A stretch of 64,000 bases of DNA from DATFDN01 sp963762525 (GTDB lineage Bacteria > Pseudomonadota > Alphaproteobacteria > Acetobacterales > Acetobacteraceae): contig CAVXKT010000001.1 of NCBI GenBank assembly GCA_963762525.1, forward strand, positions 62,001-126,000, given 5' to 3'. Under the pieces are notes generated by a model. The model worked only from the letters and a program-made list of their open reading frames with translations. It did not search any database and was not told the DNA's origin. The translations under genes and the position numbers were made by a program. Below are positions 33,211 to 44,852 of the stretch, one piece after another. Numbering within the stretch: the stretch's first letter is position 1; each line of letters opens with the position of its first letter.

Positions 33211-33822
33211 ATGGCGTTGCGCTATCCTCTGTTCGGATTGCTGTTGGCCGGTGCCGGCTTGGTAAGCGTGCCGGCGTTCGCGCAATCGAGCGGTCCCGTC
33301 ACCCATGTGCGCGGCACCGTGGAATCGCTCAGCGGCGACATGCTGAAGGTGAAGTCGCGCGATGGCAGCGACGTCGACGTCAAGCTCGCCCCCAACTGGT
33401 CCGTGCTTCAGGTCGCACCGGAGGCGTTCTCGGCGATCAAGAAGGGCGACTTCGTCGGCATCGCCACCACCGGCCCTGAAGATCATGAGGTGGCGCAGGA
33501 GATTCTGGTTTTTCCACCCTCCATGAAGGGTGCCGGCGAAGGCCATTATCCGTGGGACCTGGAGCCGGGAAGCATGATGACCAACGCCACGATCACCGGC
33601 GACGTAGCGCAGTCGAACGGGCGCGAGCTGACGCTCACCTACAAGGGCGGGCAGACCGAGATTCAGGCGCCCCCACAAGTGCCGGTGGTGACGTTCGAGC
33701 CGGGCGAGAAGTCGATGGTCGAGCCGGGGGCGAAGGTGTTCATCGGCGGGCCGATGAAGGACGGCATGGTGACGGCCTCCCGGGTGGCGGTCGGCAAGGA
33801 CGGCATGGTGCCGCCGATGTAA
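33211..33822 (+). CDS. Periplasmic beta-rich protein of unknown function (DUF5666-like)
   Basis: 203 residues with a signal peptide ending PAFAQ. The mature part contains two similar strand patterns, THVRGTVESLSGDMLKVKSR followed by DVDVKLAPNWSV, and later MTNATITGDVAQSNGRELTL followed by VFIGGPMKDGMVTASRVAVG. They recall repeated OB-like DUF5666 domains. The end is Met/Gly-rich (VGKDGMVPPM). No enzyme motif is visible. It lies 28 bases after rpsD but is probably an independent gene. Confidence 0.72.
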   Translation: MALRYPLFGLLLAGAGLVSVPAFAQSSGPVTHVRGTVESLSGDMLKVKSRDGSDVDVKLAPNWSVLQVAPEAFSAIKKGDFVGIATTGPEDHEVAQEILVFPPSMKGAGEGHYPWDLEPGSMMTNATITGDVAQSNGRELTLTYKGGQTEIQAPPQVPVVTFEPGEKSMVEPGAKVFIGGPMKDGMVTASRVAVGKDGMVPPM

Positions 33823-33840
33823 GGGTCTTCAGCCAACGAC

Positions 33841-34000
33841 CCTCTCCGCCCAGCGGAGGCGTGAAGGGTCGGGGAGGTGGGGGGACGCGAGTGCGGTGCT
33901 CCCACGACCCGACTGAGCGCGATGGTGATCCGGATCCGTACGAGCAGCGCGGCGTGCCCCACCTCACCCCTTCCCTCTCCGCCCCGGACGGGCGGAGAGG
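33841..34000. repeat. Composite palindromic repeat, family A
   Basis: This copy has an imperfect hairpin CTCCGC...GCGGAG near 33843-33858, inner arms GAGGTGGGG (33874-33882) and CCCCACCTC (33957-33965), and a perfect 11-base-pair hairpin CCTCTCCGCCC-cggac-GGGCGGAGAGG (33974-34000). It fills most of the 212 bases between the DUF5666-like gene and the GT9 gene. No other gene is seen in this gap. Confidence 0.75.
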
Positions 34001-34034
34001 GAGCAGGGCGACGCCCGCTCTCGCCGCTTCGCCG

Positions 34035-34913
34035 ATGCGCATCCTGTTCGTGACCGCCAATCGCGTGGGCGACGCGGTGCTGTCCACCGGGTTGCTCGAT
34101 CACCTGATCCGCGCACATCCGGAGGCGCGCTTCACCATCGCCTGCGGCCCCATCGCCGAGGGCGTGTTCGCGCGGATGCCGCAGCGCGAGCGAACGATCA
34201 TCCTCGCCAAGCGACGCTGGGATCTGCACTGGCCGGGGCTGTGGGCGCGAACCGTCGGTCGCCGATGGGATCTGGTGGTCGATGTGCGCGGCTCGGCGCT
34301 CGGGTGGACGCTGTGGGCCGGCCGACGCGCCGCGATGCGCCCGCGCTCCGGCCGCAAGCTCGCGCAGCTCGCCTCCATCCTCGGCCTCGATCCGCCGCCC
34401 CTGCCGGTCGCCTGGATCGGCGCCGAGGACCGGGCGGCGGCGGCGCGGCTGCTGCCAGCCGACCGGCCGGTGATTGCGCTCGGCCCGACCGCCAACTGGG
34501 CGCCGAAGATCTGGCCGCCGGACCGCTTCGCGGCGCTGTTCGAGGCCCTCGCGCCGCTTCTGCCGGGCGTCAGACCGGCGGTGCTCGGCGGTCCCGGCGA
34601 GACGGAGAGCGCCATGGCCGCACCTTTGTTGGCGAGGCTGCCTGAGGCGATCGATCTCGTAGGCCGGCTGTCGCTGCCGGAGGCGGCCGCCTGCCTGGAG
34701 CGGGCCGCGCTGTTCGCGGGCAACAACTCCGGGTTGATGCATCTCGCCGCCGCCGCCGGAACTCCCACCATCGGCCTGTTCGGACCGACCTCGGCAGCCG
34801 AGTACGCGCCCTCGGGACGCCGCGCCTCGGCCGTCGTCGCCACCGACGGGAGGATTTGCCGACTGCCGGTCGCCGCGGTCGTCGCCGCTGCCGAAGCGCT
34901 GCTGGCCGGTTAG
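34035..34913 (+). CDS. Glycosyltransferase family 9 (ADP-heptose transferase-like)
   Basis: 292 residues. The N-terminal Rossmann-like domain starts MRILFVTANRVGDAVLSTGL, typical of heptosyltransferases, with WDLVVDVRGSALGWTLW. The C-terminal domain has IALGPTANWAPKIWPPDRFA, VLGGPGETESAMA and FAGNNSGLMHLAAAAGTPTI followed by GLFGPTS, the sugar-nucleotide site. Such enzymes add sugars to the lipopolysaccharide core on the inner face of the membrane; the exact sugar is unknown. Its 3' end overlaps that of cfa by four bases. Confidence 0.9.
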   Translation: MRILFVTANRVGDAVLSTGLLDHLIRAHPEARFTIACGPIAEGVFARMPQRERTIILAKRRWDLHWPGLWARTVGRRWDLVVDVRGSALGWTLWAGRRAAMRPRSGRKLAQLASILGLDPPPLPVAWIGAEDRAAAARLLPADRPVIALGPTANWAPKIWPPDRFAALFEALAPLLPGVRPAVLGGPGETESAMAAPLLARLPEAIDLVGRLSLPEAAACLERAALFAGNNSGLMHLAAAAGTPTIGLFGPTSAAEYAPSGRRASAVVATDGRICRLPVAAVVAAAEALLAG

Positions 34914-36115
34914 TTGGCCGGGTAGCGGCCGTCGCGGATGATCGGCACGGCGTCGATTCGCTTCGACAGCAGCAACTGGAAGACCATGTTGAAGCCGTTG
35001 AGGAATCCGACCTCCACCGCCGCCAAATAGTATTCCCACATGCGGCAGAACCGCTCATCGGCGATCGCGGCGATGCGCGCGCGGTTGGCCGCAAAGCGAG
35101 CGCGCCAATGGCGCAGCGTGTAGTGATAGTGCAGCCGCAGCACCTCCATGTCGGCGACCCACAGCGCCGTCCGTTCGGTGGCCGCGAACACCTCCGACAG
35201 CGACGGCACATAGGCGCCGGGGAAGATATATTTGCGGATGAATGGACCGGTCGAGCCAGGCGGCAGCATCCGCCCGATGCAGTGGACGAAGGCAAATCCG
35301 TCGTCGGCCAACAGCTCGCGGATCGCGCCGAAATATTCGCCGAAATGCCCGGCCCCGACATGCTCCATCATGCCGACCGACACCACGCGATCGAAGCGCC
35401 CGCGCAGCGCCCGGTAGTCCATCTCGCGGAACTCGACGAGACCGCCGACGCCGGCCTGCTCGGCGCGCTCGCGCGCGACCCGGAGCTGTTCGGGCGAGAG
35501 ATTGATCGCCGTCACATGCGCGCCGGTTTCAGCGGCGAGGTGGATGGCGAACGACCCCCACCCGGAGCCGATCTCCGCCACACTCATGCCCGGGCGAAGC
35601 CGCAGCTTCGCGGTCGCCAGCCGCAGCTTGGCCGTCTGCGCCTGCTCGAGCGTGTCCGTGTCCGGGTGCTCGAAGACGGCGCAGGAATAGTTCAGCCCTT
35701 CATCCAGAAACAGCCGATAGATCTCGGTCGGAATGTCGTAGTGGTGACGCGCGTTGGCGGCGGCGGCGCGCGGACCGTTGGCCTGGTGCCAACGCCGCGC
35801 GCCCCGCCACACCCGGCGCAGCAGGCGCTGCGAGGCATGGCTCGCCAACCCGCTCTGGTTGAGCGAGAACAGCAGCATCAGATCGCCGACGCCGCTACCG
35901 GCCTCGAAGGTCAAGGTGCCGTTCATGTACGCCTCGCCCGCGTACAGCTCCGGGTTCAGCGCCAGCTTGGTGTGCAGCGCCCGATCGTGCAGGCGCACGG
36001 TGACGCTCGGCCCCGGATGGCGGTGGCCGAACACATGCGAGACGCCGTCGGCATCGATCAGATGCAGTGTGCCGGTGACGATGAAGCGGTGCAGCAGACC
36101 GCCGAGCAGCCGCAC
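34910..36115 (-). CDS. cfa: Cyclopropane-fatty-acyl-phospholipid synthase family protein
   Basis: 401 residues starting at GTG 36115, three bases after the secA stop. An N-terminal lipid-binding domain (GHRHPGPSVTVRLHDRALH, TLTFEAGSGVGDLMLLF) is followed by the SAM-dependent methyltransferase core: HHYDIPTEIYRLFLDEGLNY, SAM loop AEIGSGWGSFAIHLA, VVSVGMMEHVGAGHFGEYF and FIRKYIFPGAYVPSL. It transfers a methylene group to cis double bonds of membrane lipids, usually under acid or stationary-phase stress. Close spacing to secA suggests read-through. Confidence 0.92.
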   Translation of the reverse strand: MRLLGGLLHRFIVTGTLHLIDADGVSHVFGHRHPGPSVTVRLHDRALHTKLALNPELYAGEAYMNGTLTFEAGSGVGDLMLLFSLNQSGLASHASQRLLRRVWRGARRWHQANGPRAAAANARHHYDIPTEIYRLFLDEGLNYSCAVFEHPDTDTLEQAQTAKLRLATAKLRLRPGMSVAEIGSGWGSFAIHLAAETGAHVTAINLSPEQLRVARERAEQAGVGGLVEFREMDYRALRGRFDRVVSVGMMEHVGAGHFGEYFGAIRELLADDGFAFVHCIGRMLPPGSTGPFIRKYIFPGAYVPSLSEVFAATERTALWVADMEVLRLHYHYTLRHWRARFAANRARIAAIADERFCRMWEYYLAAVEVGFLNGFNMVFQLLLSKRIDAVPIIRDGRYPAN

Positions 36116-36118
36116 GCC

Positions 36119-38841
<2,723 letters not shown>

Positions 38842-38898
38842 TGAGACCTTTCGGTCGGCGGGCGGAGAGGCAGGAGATAGGACCCGCCCCCCGCCGGG

Positions 38899-39918
38899 TC
38901 AACGCGAACCGATCGCTCGGGCTTCCTCTCGCGCTCCCTCTCCCGTTCCTCGGGGCCGCGAGAACGCCCGGCGAGCCCCGGCGAGCGCCATCCTCGCGAT
39001 GTTGAGCGCCGGCACGACATAGAGCCGGACCAGGCCCGTGTACTGGGCCTGCTCGGCGGGCGGGAGGCCAAGGCGGAAATCCCGCTTCGGCGCCGCCCGC
39101 AGATAGGTGCCCGCCATCTGGTCCCAGCAGGACAGCAGCAGCCCGAAATTGCGATCCCAGTGCATCGTTTCGACACTGTGATGCAACTGATGCTGCGCCG
39201 GGCTCAGGAAGATGCATTCGAGCCAGCCGTAGGACATCGGAATGTGCGAGTGCCGCAGGTGATAGAAGGACAGCAGGTTGGCCAGGAAATAGGCGTCCAC
39301 CCCGAGCAGCAGATTGTCGCGGATCGGCAGCCCGCAGAAATAGGACATCCCGCCCAGCCAGAGCCCGACCCCCAGCATGATCAGGCCGCCATCGATCGTC
39401 TCCTGCACCGGGTGGATGCGCCGGTTGGAGATCGGGATCAGGAACAGCGTGGAGTGGTGGACCTTGTGAAACTCCCACAGCAGGCGAATCTTGTGCTCGG
39501 CGAAGTGGACGATGAAGTTGCAGGCGTCGGCGATCAGTACCGTCGCCAGCAGAATGAACCCCCACAGAAGCGGGCCTTCCGCGTGCTGCGGACGCCCGCC
39601 GCCGAAGGCGAGGCCAAGGCCGGTGTAGGCGAGCTGCGCGATCACCACGTTGCCGACGAGCAACTGCCCGACCGTCAGGCGATGCACCAGGCTGCTGACC
39701 GCGGCGTAGCGCAGATCGAGCCGTACCGATTTGTGGTGCAGCAGCACCGTCGGGAAACAGTATCGAAAAAAGTTGCCGGGCGTCTTGCGCATTCCGTGAT
39801 CGGTGCGGACGACGAAGGTGAGCGCGGCGCCCAGCAACGCGGAAATCCAGGTCGCCAGCACGATGGCGACATCGAAGGTAAATAGATGATGGCCCAGCTC
39901 GGCGAACAGCGCGTGCAT
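38899..39918 (-). CDS. Sterol desaturase/fatty acid hydroxylase family protein
   Basis: 339 residues from ATG 39918; a GTG at 39960 in the same frame is possible. The protein has several membrane helices and the di-iron histidine boxes of the family: HFAEH, HKVHHSTLF, SFYHLRHSH and QHQLHHSVETMHW. Members insert oxygen into membrane lipids or carotenoid/hopanoid-type substrates. The C-terminal tail (SRPRGTGEGAREEAR) looks like degenerate palindromic-repeat sequence. It lies 57 bases downstream-side of the secA start on the same strand. Confidence 0.9.
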   Translation of the reverse strand: MHALFAELGHHLFTFDVAIVLATWISALLGAALTFVVRTDHGMRKTPGNFFRYCFPTVLLHHKSVRLDLRYAAVSSLVHRLTVGQLLVGNVVIAQLAYTGLGLAFGGGRPQHAEGPLLWGFILLATVLIADACNFIVHFAEHKIRLLWEFHKVHHSTLFLIPISNRRIHPVQETIDGGLIMLGVGLWLGGMSYFCGLPIRDNLLLGVDAYFLANLLSFYHLRHSHIPMSYGWLECIFLSPAQHQLHHSVETMHWDRNFGLLLSCWDQMAGTYLRAAPKRDFRLGLPPAEQAQYTGLVRLYVVPALNIARMALAGARRAFSRPRGTGEGAREEARAIGSR

Positions 39919-40100
39919 AAAGAGGGTGCCTGTGGGAACTCCGAAGGCCGATCGTAGCACAGGAGCGATCGGTCCTCATCCGAGATAAAAATCACATCCA
40001 TGTCAATGCGCGAGACGGCTCTCGCGCCTTGGAGCACCTGCCTCGCTTGTGAGTGCGGCGACGGTCGGCCATAAGAGCCGCCATTCAACCCCCGGGAGAC

Positions 40101-41060
40101 ATGATGAGCCTTCGCCTCGGCCCCACGCTCCGCGTCGTCCCGCCGGCCGCCGCGCTCGGCCTGCTGCTCGCGGCCATGCCGGGGGGGCTGCGGGCGCAGA
40201 CCCCGCCGACGCCGGTCGCCCCGGCGCAGACCCCGCCCGATCAGCCCGCGCCGGCGCAGACCGCACCGACGCCGGCCGCGGGCGATCCGGTGGTGGCCAA
40301 AGTCGGTGAGCAGACCATCCATCTCAGTGATGTCGCCGCCGCCGCCGCCACCCTGCCGCCCAATCTGCGGGCGATGCCGCAGCAGGTGCTGTATCCGATG
40401 CTGCTCGACCGGCTGATCGACCAGGAGGCGCTCGCCGACGAGGCGCGCCGCACGGGGCTTGCGAAAGATCCCGCCGTGGAGCGTCAAATGCGGTTCGCCG
40501 AACAATCGGCCCTGCAACGCGCCATGCTGCTGAAGGAGGTGGAGCCGCAGATCACCGACGCCGCCGTGCACGCCCGTTATGAGCAGGAGATCGCCGGCAA
40601 GCCGGGGGTTGAGGAGGTGCACGCCAAGCACATCCTGGTCAACTCGGAGGCGCAGGCGAAGGACATCATCGCCCAGCTCGACAAGGGCGCGGATTTCGAC
40701 GCTTTGGCGAAAAAATACAGCAAGGACACCGGCGCCGGACAGGGTGGCGATCTGGGCTTCTTCAAACAGGCCGACATGGTGCCCGAATTCGCCGCCGCCG
40801 CCTTTGCGCTTCAGCCCGGCCAAATCACCCAGACGCCGGTGCACACGCAGTTCGGCTGGCACGTCATCAAGGTGGTCGAACGCCGTCAGGACAAGCCGCC
40901 GACCTTCGAGCAGGCCAAGGACGAGCTGCGCCAGCGCATGGCCCAGGAGGCGGCGGTGAAGGCGGTTCAAGCGGCGCGCGCCGAGGTGCCGATCGAGAAA
41001 TTCAACCTCGACGGCTCGCCGATCAAATCCGCCGAGGTCCCGGCGCCGGCGGCCAAGTAG
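40101..41060 (+). CDS. Parvulin-type peptidyl-prolyl isomerase (PpiC/SurA-like)
   Basis: 319 residues with a signal peptide ending GGLRAQ, then a Pro/Thr/Gln-rich linker (TPPTPVAPAQTPPDQPAPAQ). An N-terminal chaperone helix domain follows (MLLDRLIDQEALADEARRTG). The rotamase domain has VEEVHAKHILVNSEAQAK, FDALAKKYSKDTGAGQGGDL, GFFKQADMVPEFAAAAF and HTQFGWHVIKVVERR. It should help fold periplasmic and outer-membrane proteins. Two adjacent ATGs (40101, 40104) are possible starts. Two bases separate it from argJ, and secA lies nearby, as in many Alphaproteobacteria. Confidence 0.93.
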   Translation: MMSLRLGPTLRVVPPAAALGLLLAAMPGGLRAQTPPTPVAPAQTPPDQPAPAQTAPTPAAGDPVVAKVGEQTIHLSDVAAAAATLPPNLRAMPQQVLYPMLLDRLIDQEALADEARRTGLAKDPAVERQMRFAEQSALQRAMLLKEVEPQITDAAVHARYEQEIAGKPGVEEVHAKHILVNSEAQAKDIIAQLDKGADFDALAKKYSKDTGAGQGGDLGFFKQADMVPEFAAAAFALQPGQITQTPVHTQFGWHVIKVVERRQDKPPTFEQAKDELRQRMAQEAAVKAVQAARAEVPIEKFNLDGSPIKSAEVPAPAAK

Positions 41061-41062
41061 GG

Positions 41063-42292
41063 ATGGATATCGCCATCTCGCCGCTGGCCGTGGAGATGCC
41101 CGATCTGCCGCCGGTGGTCGGCGTTCGGCTCGGCGCGGCGGCGGCCGGGATCCGCTATCGGGGCCGGACCGACCTCATGATGATGGAGCTGGCGCCGGGA
41201 ACCACTTTCGGCGGGGTGTTCACCCGCAGCCGCTGCCCCGGCGCGCCCGTCGATTGGTGCCGCCGGGCGCTCAAATCGGGCAAAGCGCGCGCGCTGGTGG
41301 TGAATGCCGGCAACGCCAACGTCTTCACCGGCCGCGCCGGGCGCGCGGCGTGCGCGGCGACCGCCGGCGCGGCGGCCGAACTGGCGGGGTGCGCGGCCAA
41401 GCAGGTCCTCCTCGCCTCCACCGGCGTCATCGGCGAGGTTCTCGACCACGAGAAGATCGCCGCCGCCCTGCCGGCGCTGCACGCAGGCTTGCGCGAGGAC
41501 GGCTGGGAAGAGGCGGCGCGCGCCATCATCACCACCGACACCTTCGCCAAGGCGGCAACCAGGGTGGCGCGGATCGGCGAGACCGAGGTGCGGATCAACG
41601 GCATCGCCAAGGGCAGCGGGATGATCGCGCCCGACATGGCGACCATGCTGTGTTTCGTCGCCACCGACGCCAAGATCCCCGCCCCCGCCCTAGATACGCT
41701 GCTGCGCCGCGGCGTCGATGCCTCGTTCAACTCGACCACCGTCGATTCCGACACCTCCACCTCCGATACCCTGCTGCTGTTCGCGACCGGCCAGGCGGCG
41801 CATGAGCGGATCGCCCCGGAGGGCGGGCGGCGGCTGGCCGACTTCGCCGCCAAGCTGGACGACCTGCTGCTCGATCTGGCGCTGCAGGTGGTGCGCGACG
41901 GCGAGGGCGCGCGCAAGCTGGTGCGCATCGACGTGACCGGCGCCACCAACACAAGATCGGCGCGCAAGGTCGCGCTGGCGGTCGCCAACTCGCCGCTGGT
42001 CAAGACCGCGATCGCCGGCGAGGACGCCAACTGGGGGCGCATCGTCATGGCGGTCGGCAAATCCGGCGAGCCCGCCGATCGCGACACCCTCTCGATCGCC
42101 GTCGGCGGCACCTGGATGGCCCGTGCGGGGGCCGTCGTGCCGGGCTACGACGAGGCACCGGTGGTTGCGCACATGAAGGGCGACGAGGTGCATATCGAGA
42201 TCGACCTCGGCCTCGGCCGCGGCAAGGCGACCGCGTGGACCTGCGATCTCACGCATGGCTATATCGACATCAACGGCTCGTACCGGTCGTAG
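41063..42292 (+). CDS. argJ: Bifunctional ornithine acetyltransferase/N-acetylglutamate synthase
   Basis: ArgJ moves the acetyl group from N-acetylornithine to glutamate in arginine synthesis, and may also use acetyl-CoA. The 409-residue precursor should cut itself between Ala193 and Thr194 in GSGMIAPDMATMLCF, Thr194 becoming the nucleophile of the beta subunit. Other family segments are LVVNAGNANVFTGRAG, STGVIGEVLDHEKI, FNSTTVDSDTSTSDT and GEDANWGRIVMAVGKSG. The C-terminus YIDINGSYRS is typical. The gene overlaps the end of the M20 peptidase gene by 23 bases, convergently. Confidence 0.96.
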   Translation: MDIAISPLAVEMPDLPPVVGVRLGAAAAGIRYRGRTDLMMMELAPGTTFGGVFTRSRCPGAPVDWCRRALKSGKARALVVNAGNANVFTGRAGRAACAATAGAAAELAGCAAKQVLLASTGVIGEVLDHEKIAAALPALHAGLREDGWEEAARAIITTDTFAKAATRVARIGETEVRINGIAKGSGMIAPDMATMLCFVATDAKIPAPALDTLLRRGVDASFNSTTVDSDTSTSDTLLLFATGQAAHERIAPEGGRRLADFAAKLDDLLLDLALQVVRDGEGARKLVRIDVTGATNTRSARKVALAVANSPLVKTAIAGEDANWGRIVMAVGKSGEPADRDTLSIAVGGTWMARAGAVVPGYDEAPVVAHMKGDEVHIEIDLGLGRGKATAWTCDLTHGYIDINGSYRS

Positions 42293-43454
42293 CGTCAAGT
42301 CCGCGGCCGACGGCGCCGAGAAGCGCGGCGAACAGCGCGCCCCGAGGCACGATGCTGCCGATCTCGACGCGTTCGCGCCGGCTGCAGGTGTCGTGGCAGA
42401 TCGGTCCCAGCCCGTCGAGCCCGGGCACACCGAGCGCGGCGGCGAAGCTGCCGTCGGAACCGCCGGCCGAGATCACCTCTTGAACCGGCGTGCCGATCTC
42501 ATTGCCCAGCTCCCGCGCGACCGAAAACAGCGCGCGCGTTCCCGCACCGGTCGGGAAGGGCGGTCGGTAGAAACCACCTTCCCAGCGCACATCCACGCGC
42601 GTATCCGCCGGCGGCGTTTCCACGATCTTTGTTATCCGGGCCAGTAGCCACTCCGCCCCCTCCTGGTCGGCGGCGCGCAGATCGAGGTGGAATTCGGCCT
42701 CGGCCGGAACCACCTGCCGCGCCTCGCCGCCGCGGAAGAGTCCGACCGATGCGCCGATCCCGGGCTTCGATGCGGTCAATGCCTCGACGGCCGGTATCAT
42801 CGGCGCCAGTGCGGCGATGGCGGAGGCGCCCGCCGCCCGTGCGGACCCGACATGGGCGGTTATTCCGCTCGCCCGCACGTACACCGCGCCGACCGCGCCG
42901 CGTCCGATCACAATTCCGCCGCCGGGTCGGCAGGGTTCGAGGGTCAGACACGCATCCGCTTGCCGCGCTTCCGCCTCGATCCAGCCGCGGCTCCCCGGGC
43001 TGCCGATCTCTTCGTCGGGCACGATCAGCATGGTGATCGCGCCGAGGCCCGGCGGCGGATCGCGCACGATTTGCCGAAGCGCGTGCAGACCCATGACGAC
43101 GCAGCTTTTCATGTCACCGACGCCGGGGCCGCTGATCCAGTCGCCATCTCGCCGGAACCGCCAGCCGGCGACGGTCCCGGCGGGCCACACCGTATCGGCA
43201 TGACCCAGAATAAGCACGCGCCTGCCCTCGCCGAAGCGGCGGCGCGCCGTGAGCTGATCGCCGCGGTCGCGGAGCCGCCGGCAATTCACTTCGAAGCCGG
43301 CATCCCGGAGGTAGTCCGCCCAGATATCGATGACGGCGTTCACCCCCGCCGCATGATAGGTGCCGCTGTCGAGATTCACGACCCGCTCGGTGAGCGCGAG
43401 CATGTCGGGAAGATCGGCCGCCAATGCCGCCGCGATTTGCTTCGGATCGAGCAT
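42270..43454 (-). CDS. M20-family metallopeptidase (carboxypeptidase G2-like)
   Basis: 394 residues from ATG 43454. Metal ligands are visible in VLILGHADTVWPAGTV, GPGVGDMKSCVVMGL and PDEEIGSPGSRG, with a dimerisation domain (SGITAHVGSARAAGASAIAA) and a late ligand region (GLDGLGPICHD). The HADTVWP form and DMKSC loop match glutamate-releasing carboxypeptidases of the CPG2 type, which cleave C-terminal Glu or related amide bonds. Note DMKSC where most members have DMKGG. It is divergent from the M28 gene across 71 bases and opens the catabolic region. Confidence 0.88.
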   Translation of the reverse strand: MLDPKQIAAALAADLPDMLALTERVVNLDSGTYHAAGVNAVIDIWADYLRDAGFEVNCRRLRDRGDQLTARRRFGEGRRVLILGHADTVWPAGTVAGWRFRRDGDWISGPGVGDMKSCVVMGLHALRQIVRDPPPGLGAITMLIVPDEEIGSPGSRGWIEAEARQADACLTLEPCRPGGGIVIGRGAVGAVYVRASGITAHVGSARAAGASAIAALAPMIPAVEALTASKPGIGASVGLFRGGEARQVVPAEAEFHLDLRAADQEGAEWLLARITKIVETPPADTRVDVRWEGGFYRPPFPTGAGTRALFSVARELGNEIGTPVQEVISAGGSDGSFAAALGVPGLDGLGPICHDTCSRRERVEIGSIVPRGALFAALLGAVGRGLDATTGTSR

Positions 43455-43525
43455 TGGACAATTCCCCTGTTCCGTCGGAACGATACCTTGTCCGGACGAC
43501 GAGGGAAGCGAAAGGGGGACCATCG

Positions 43526-44826
43526 ATGGAGCTCAAGCGGCGGCTCGGCGAAGCGATGCGCCGCATCCGGTCCTCGCAGCGACTGCAAGAGGATTTCGCA
43601 GCACTCTGCGCCTGCGGAGGTCGCTTTGCCGGCACCGCAAGCGAGGCGCGGGCACGCGCCCTCCTGGCGACGCGCCTGGCGGAGGCGACGGGCGCACCGA
43701 CCCGTCGCGAGCGCGTGCCGTACCGGGGCTGGACGCGCGGGGCCGCGCACCTCCGGTTGCCCGACGGGCGGTGTCTGCCGGCGCTGGGACTGGTGCGGAC
43801 GCCATCGACGCCGCCCGGGGGATTGTCGGCGCGGCTGTTGGACCTCGGCCGGGGCACGCCGGCCGAGGTGACGAATGCCGGCGACGCGGTGCGCGATGCG
43901 ATCGTCCTGGTGCGCCATGAGTTCATGATGGGCGGCACCCATGTGCATCGCCGTCGCAAATACGAGGCGGCGCGCGACGCCGGGGCGGCCGGAATTCGTG
44001 ATCGCCTGCCACGAGCCGGGCGGGCTGGAAGTCACCGGCTCCGCCGGCGACGGCGAGGCGGGGCACATTCCGGCGGCCGGCGTGAGCCGGGAAACCGGCG
44101 CCGCCCTCGCCGCCCGGGCGGGTGCCACGGTCGCACTCCACACCTCGGGCGAGTTCGCGGAGGCCGTCGCCGAGAACCTGTTCGCCACCCTGCCCGGCTC
44201 CGGCCGCGCGCGCGTCGTGCTGTCGGCGCACTATGATGGCCACGACCCGGCGTGCTCGGCGATCGATAACGCGTCCGGCGTCGTCGCCGCGATCGCTGCG
44301 GCGGAAGCCCTGCGCGATCTGCTGGCCGACTTGCCGCGACGGCTGCAACTCGCCTTGTTCAGCGTGGAGGAATGGGCGCTCATCGGATCGCGGACGCATC
44401 TGGAGATGATGGAGAAGGCCGCGCGCGCCGAGATCGCCTTCAACATCAACCTCAACTCGGTGGCCGGCGATCCCGCGCTGACGGCGATCACCGGCGCGTT
44501 CCCCGGGGTCGCGGATTTCGTGCGCCGGTCGCCGGCGCCGGCGGGATCGGCAATCGGGGTCCACGATGGCTTCATGGTCAATTCCGACCACGCGAATTTC
44601 GTCCGCCACGGCATCCCGGCGCTTCGCCTGTGCGCCGGCTTCGACCGACCGGATTCGCATCTGCGTTTTCTGCTGACCGCCGCCGATACGCCGGACAAGG
44701 TGCGTGTTCAAGAACTGAAGAACGCCGCCTGCGTGGCCGCGGCGCTGGTGCTCGCCGCTTGCTCTGATCCCGACCTTGCCGGTTCCGGTCAGTCCGGCCG
44801 AGGGGCGGAAGCTTGCCGATGCGTAG
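43526..44826 (+). CDS. M28-family zinc aminopeptidase (two frameshifts)
   Basis: About 433 residues after repair. The N-terminal helical part (MELKRRLGEAMRRIRSSQRL) and a PA-like insert precede an inserted A near 43992. The catalytic domain then shows the metal ligands RVVLSAHYDGHDPACSAIDN, SVEEWALIGSRTHLEMM and NSDHANFVRHGIPALRL. A second inserted G near 44778 hides the natural stop; repaired, the C-terminus is SPAEGRKLADA with TAG at 44824-44826. There is no signal peptide, so it probably trims imported peptides in the cytoplasm. It ends 26 bases before the ABC ATPase gene end, convergently. Confidence 0.85.
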
Positions 44827-44852
44827 CTGCGCCGAGGCGCGGTTCCGGTACC

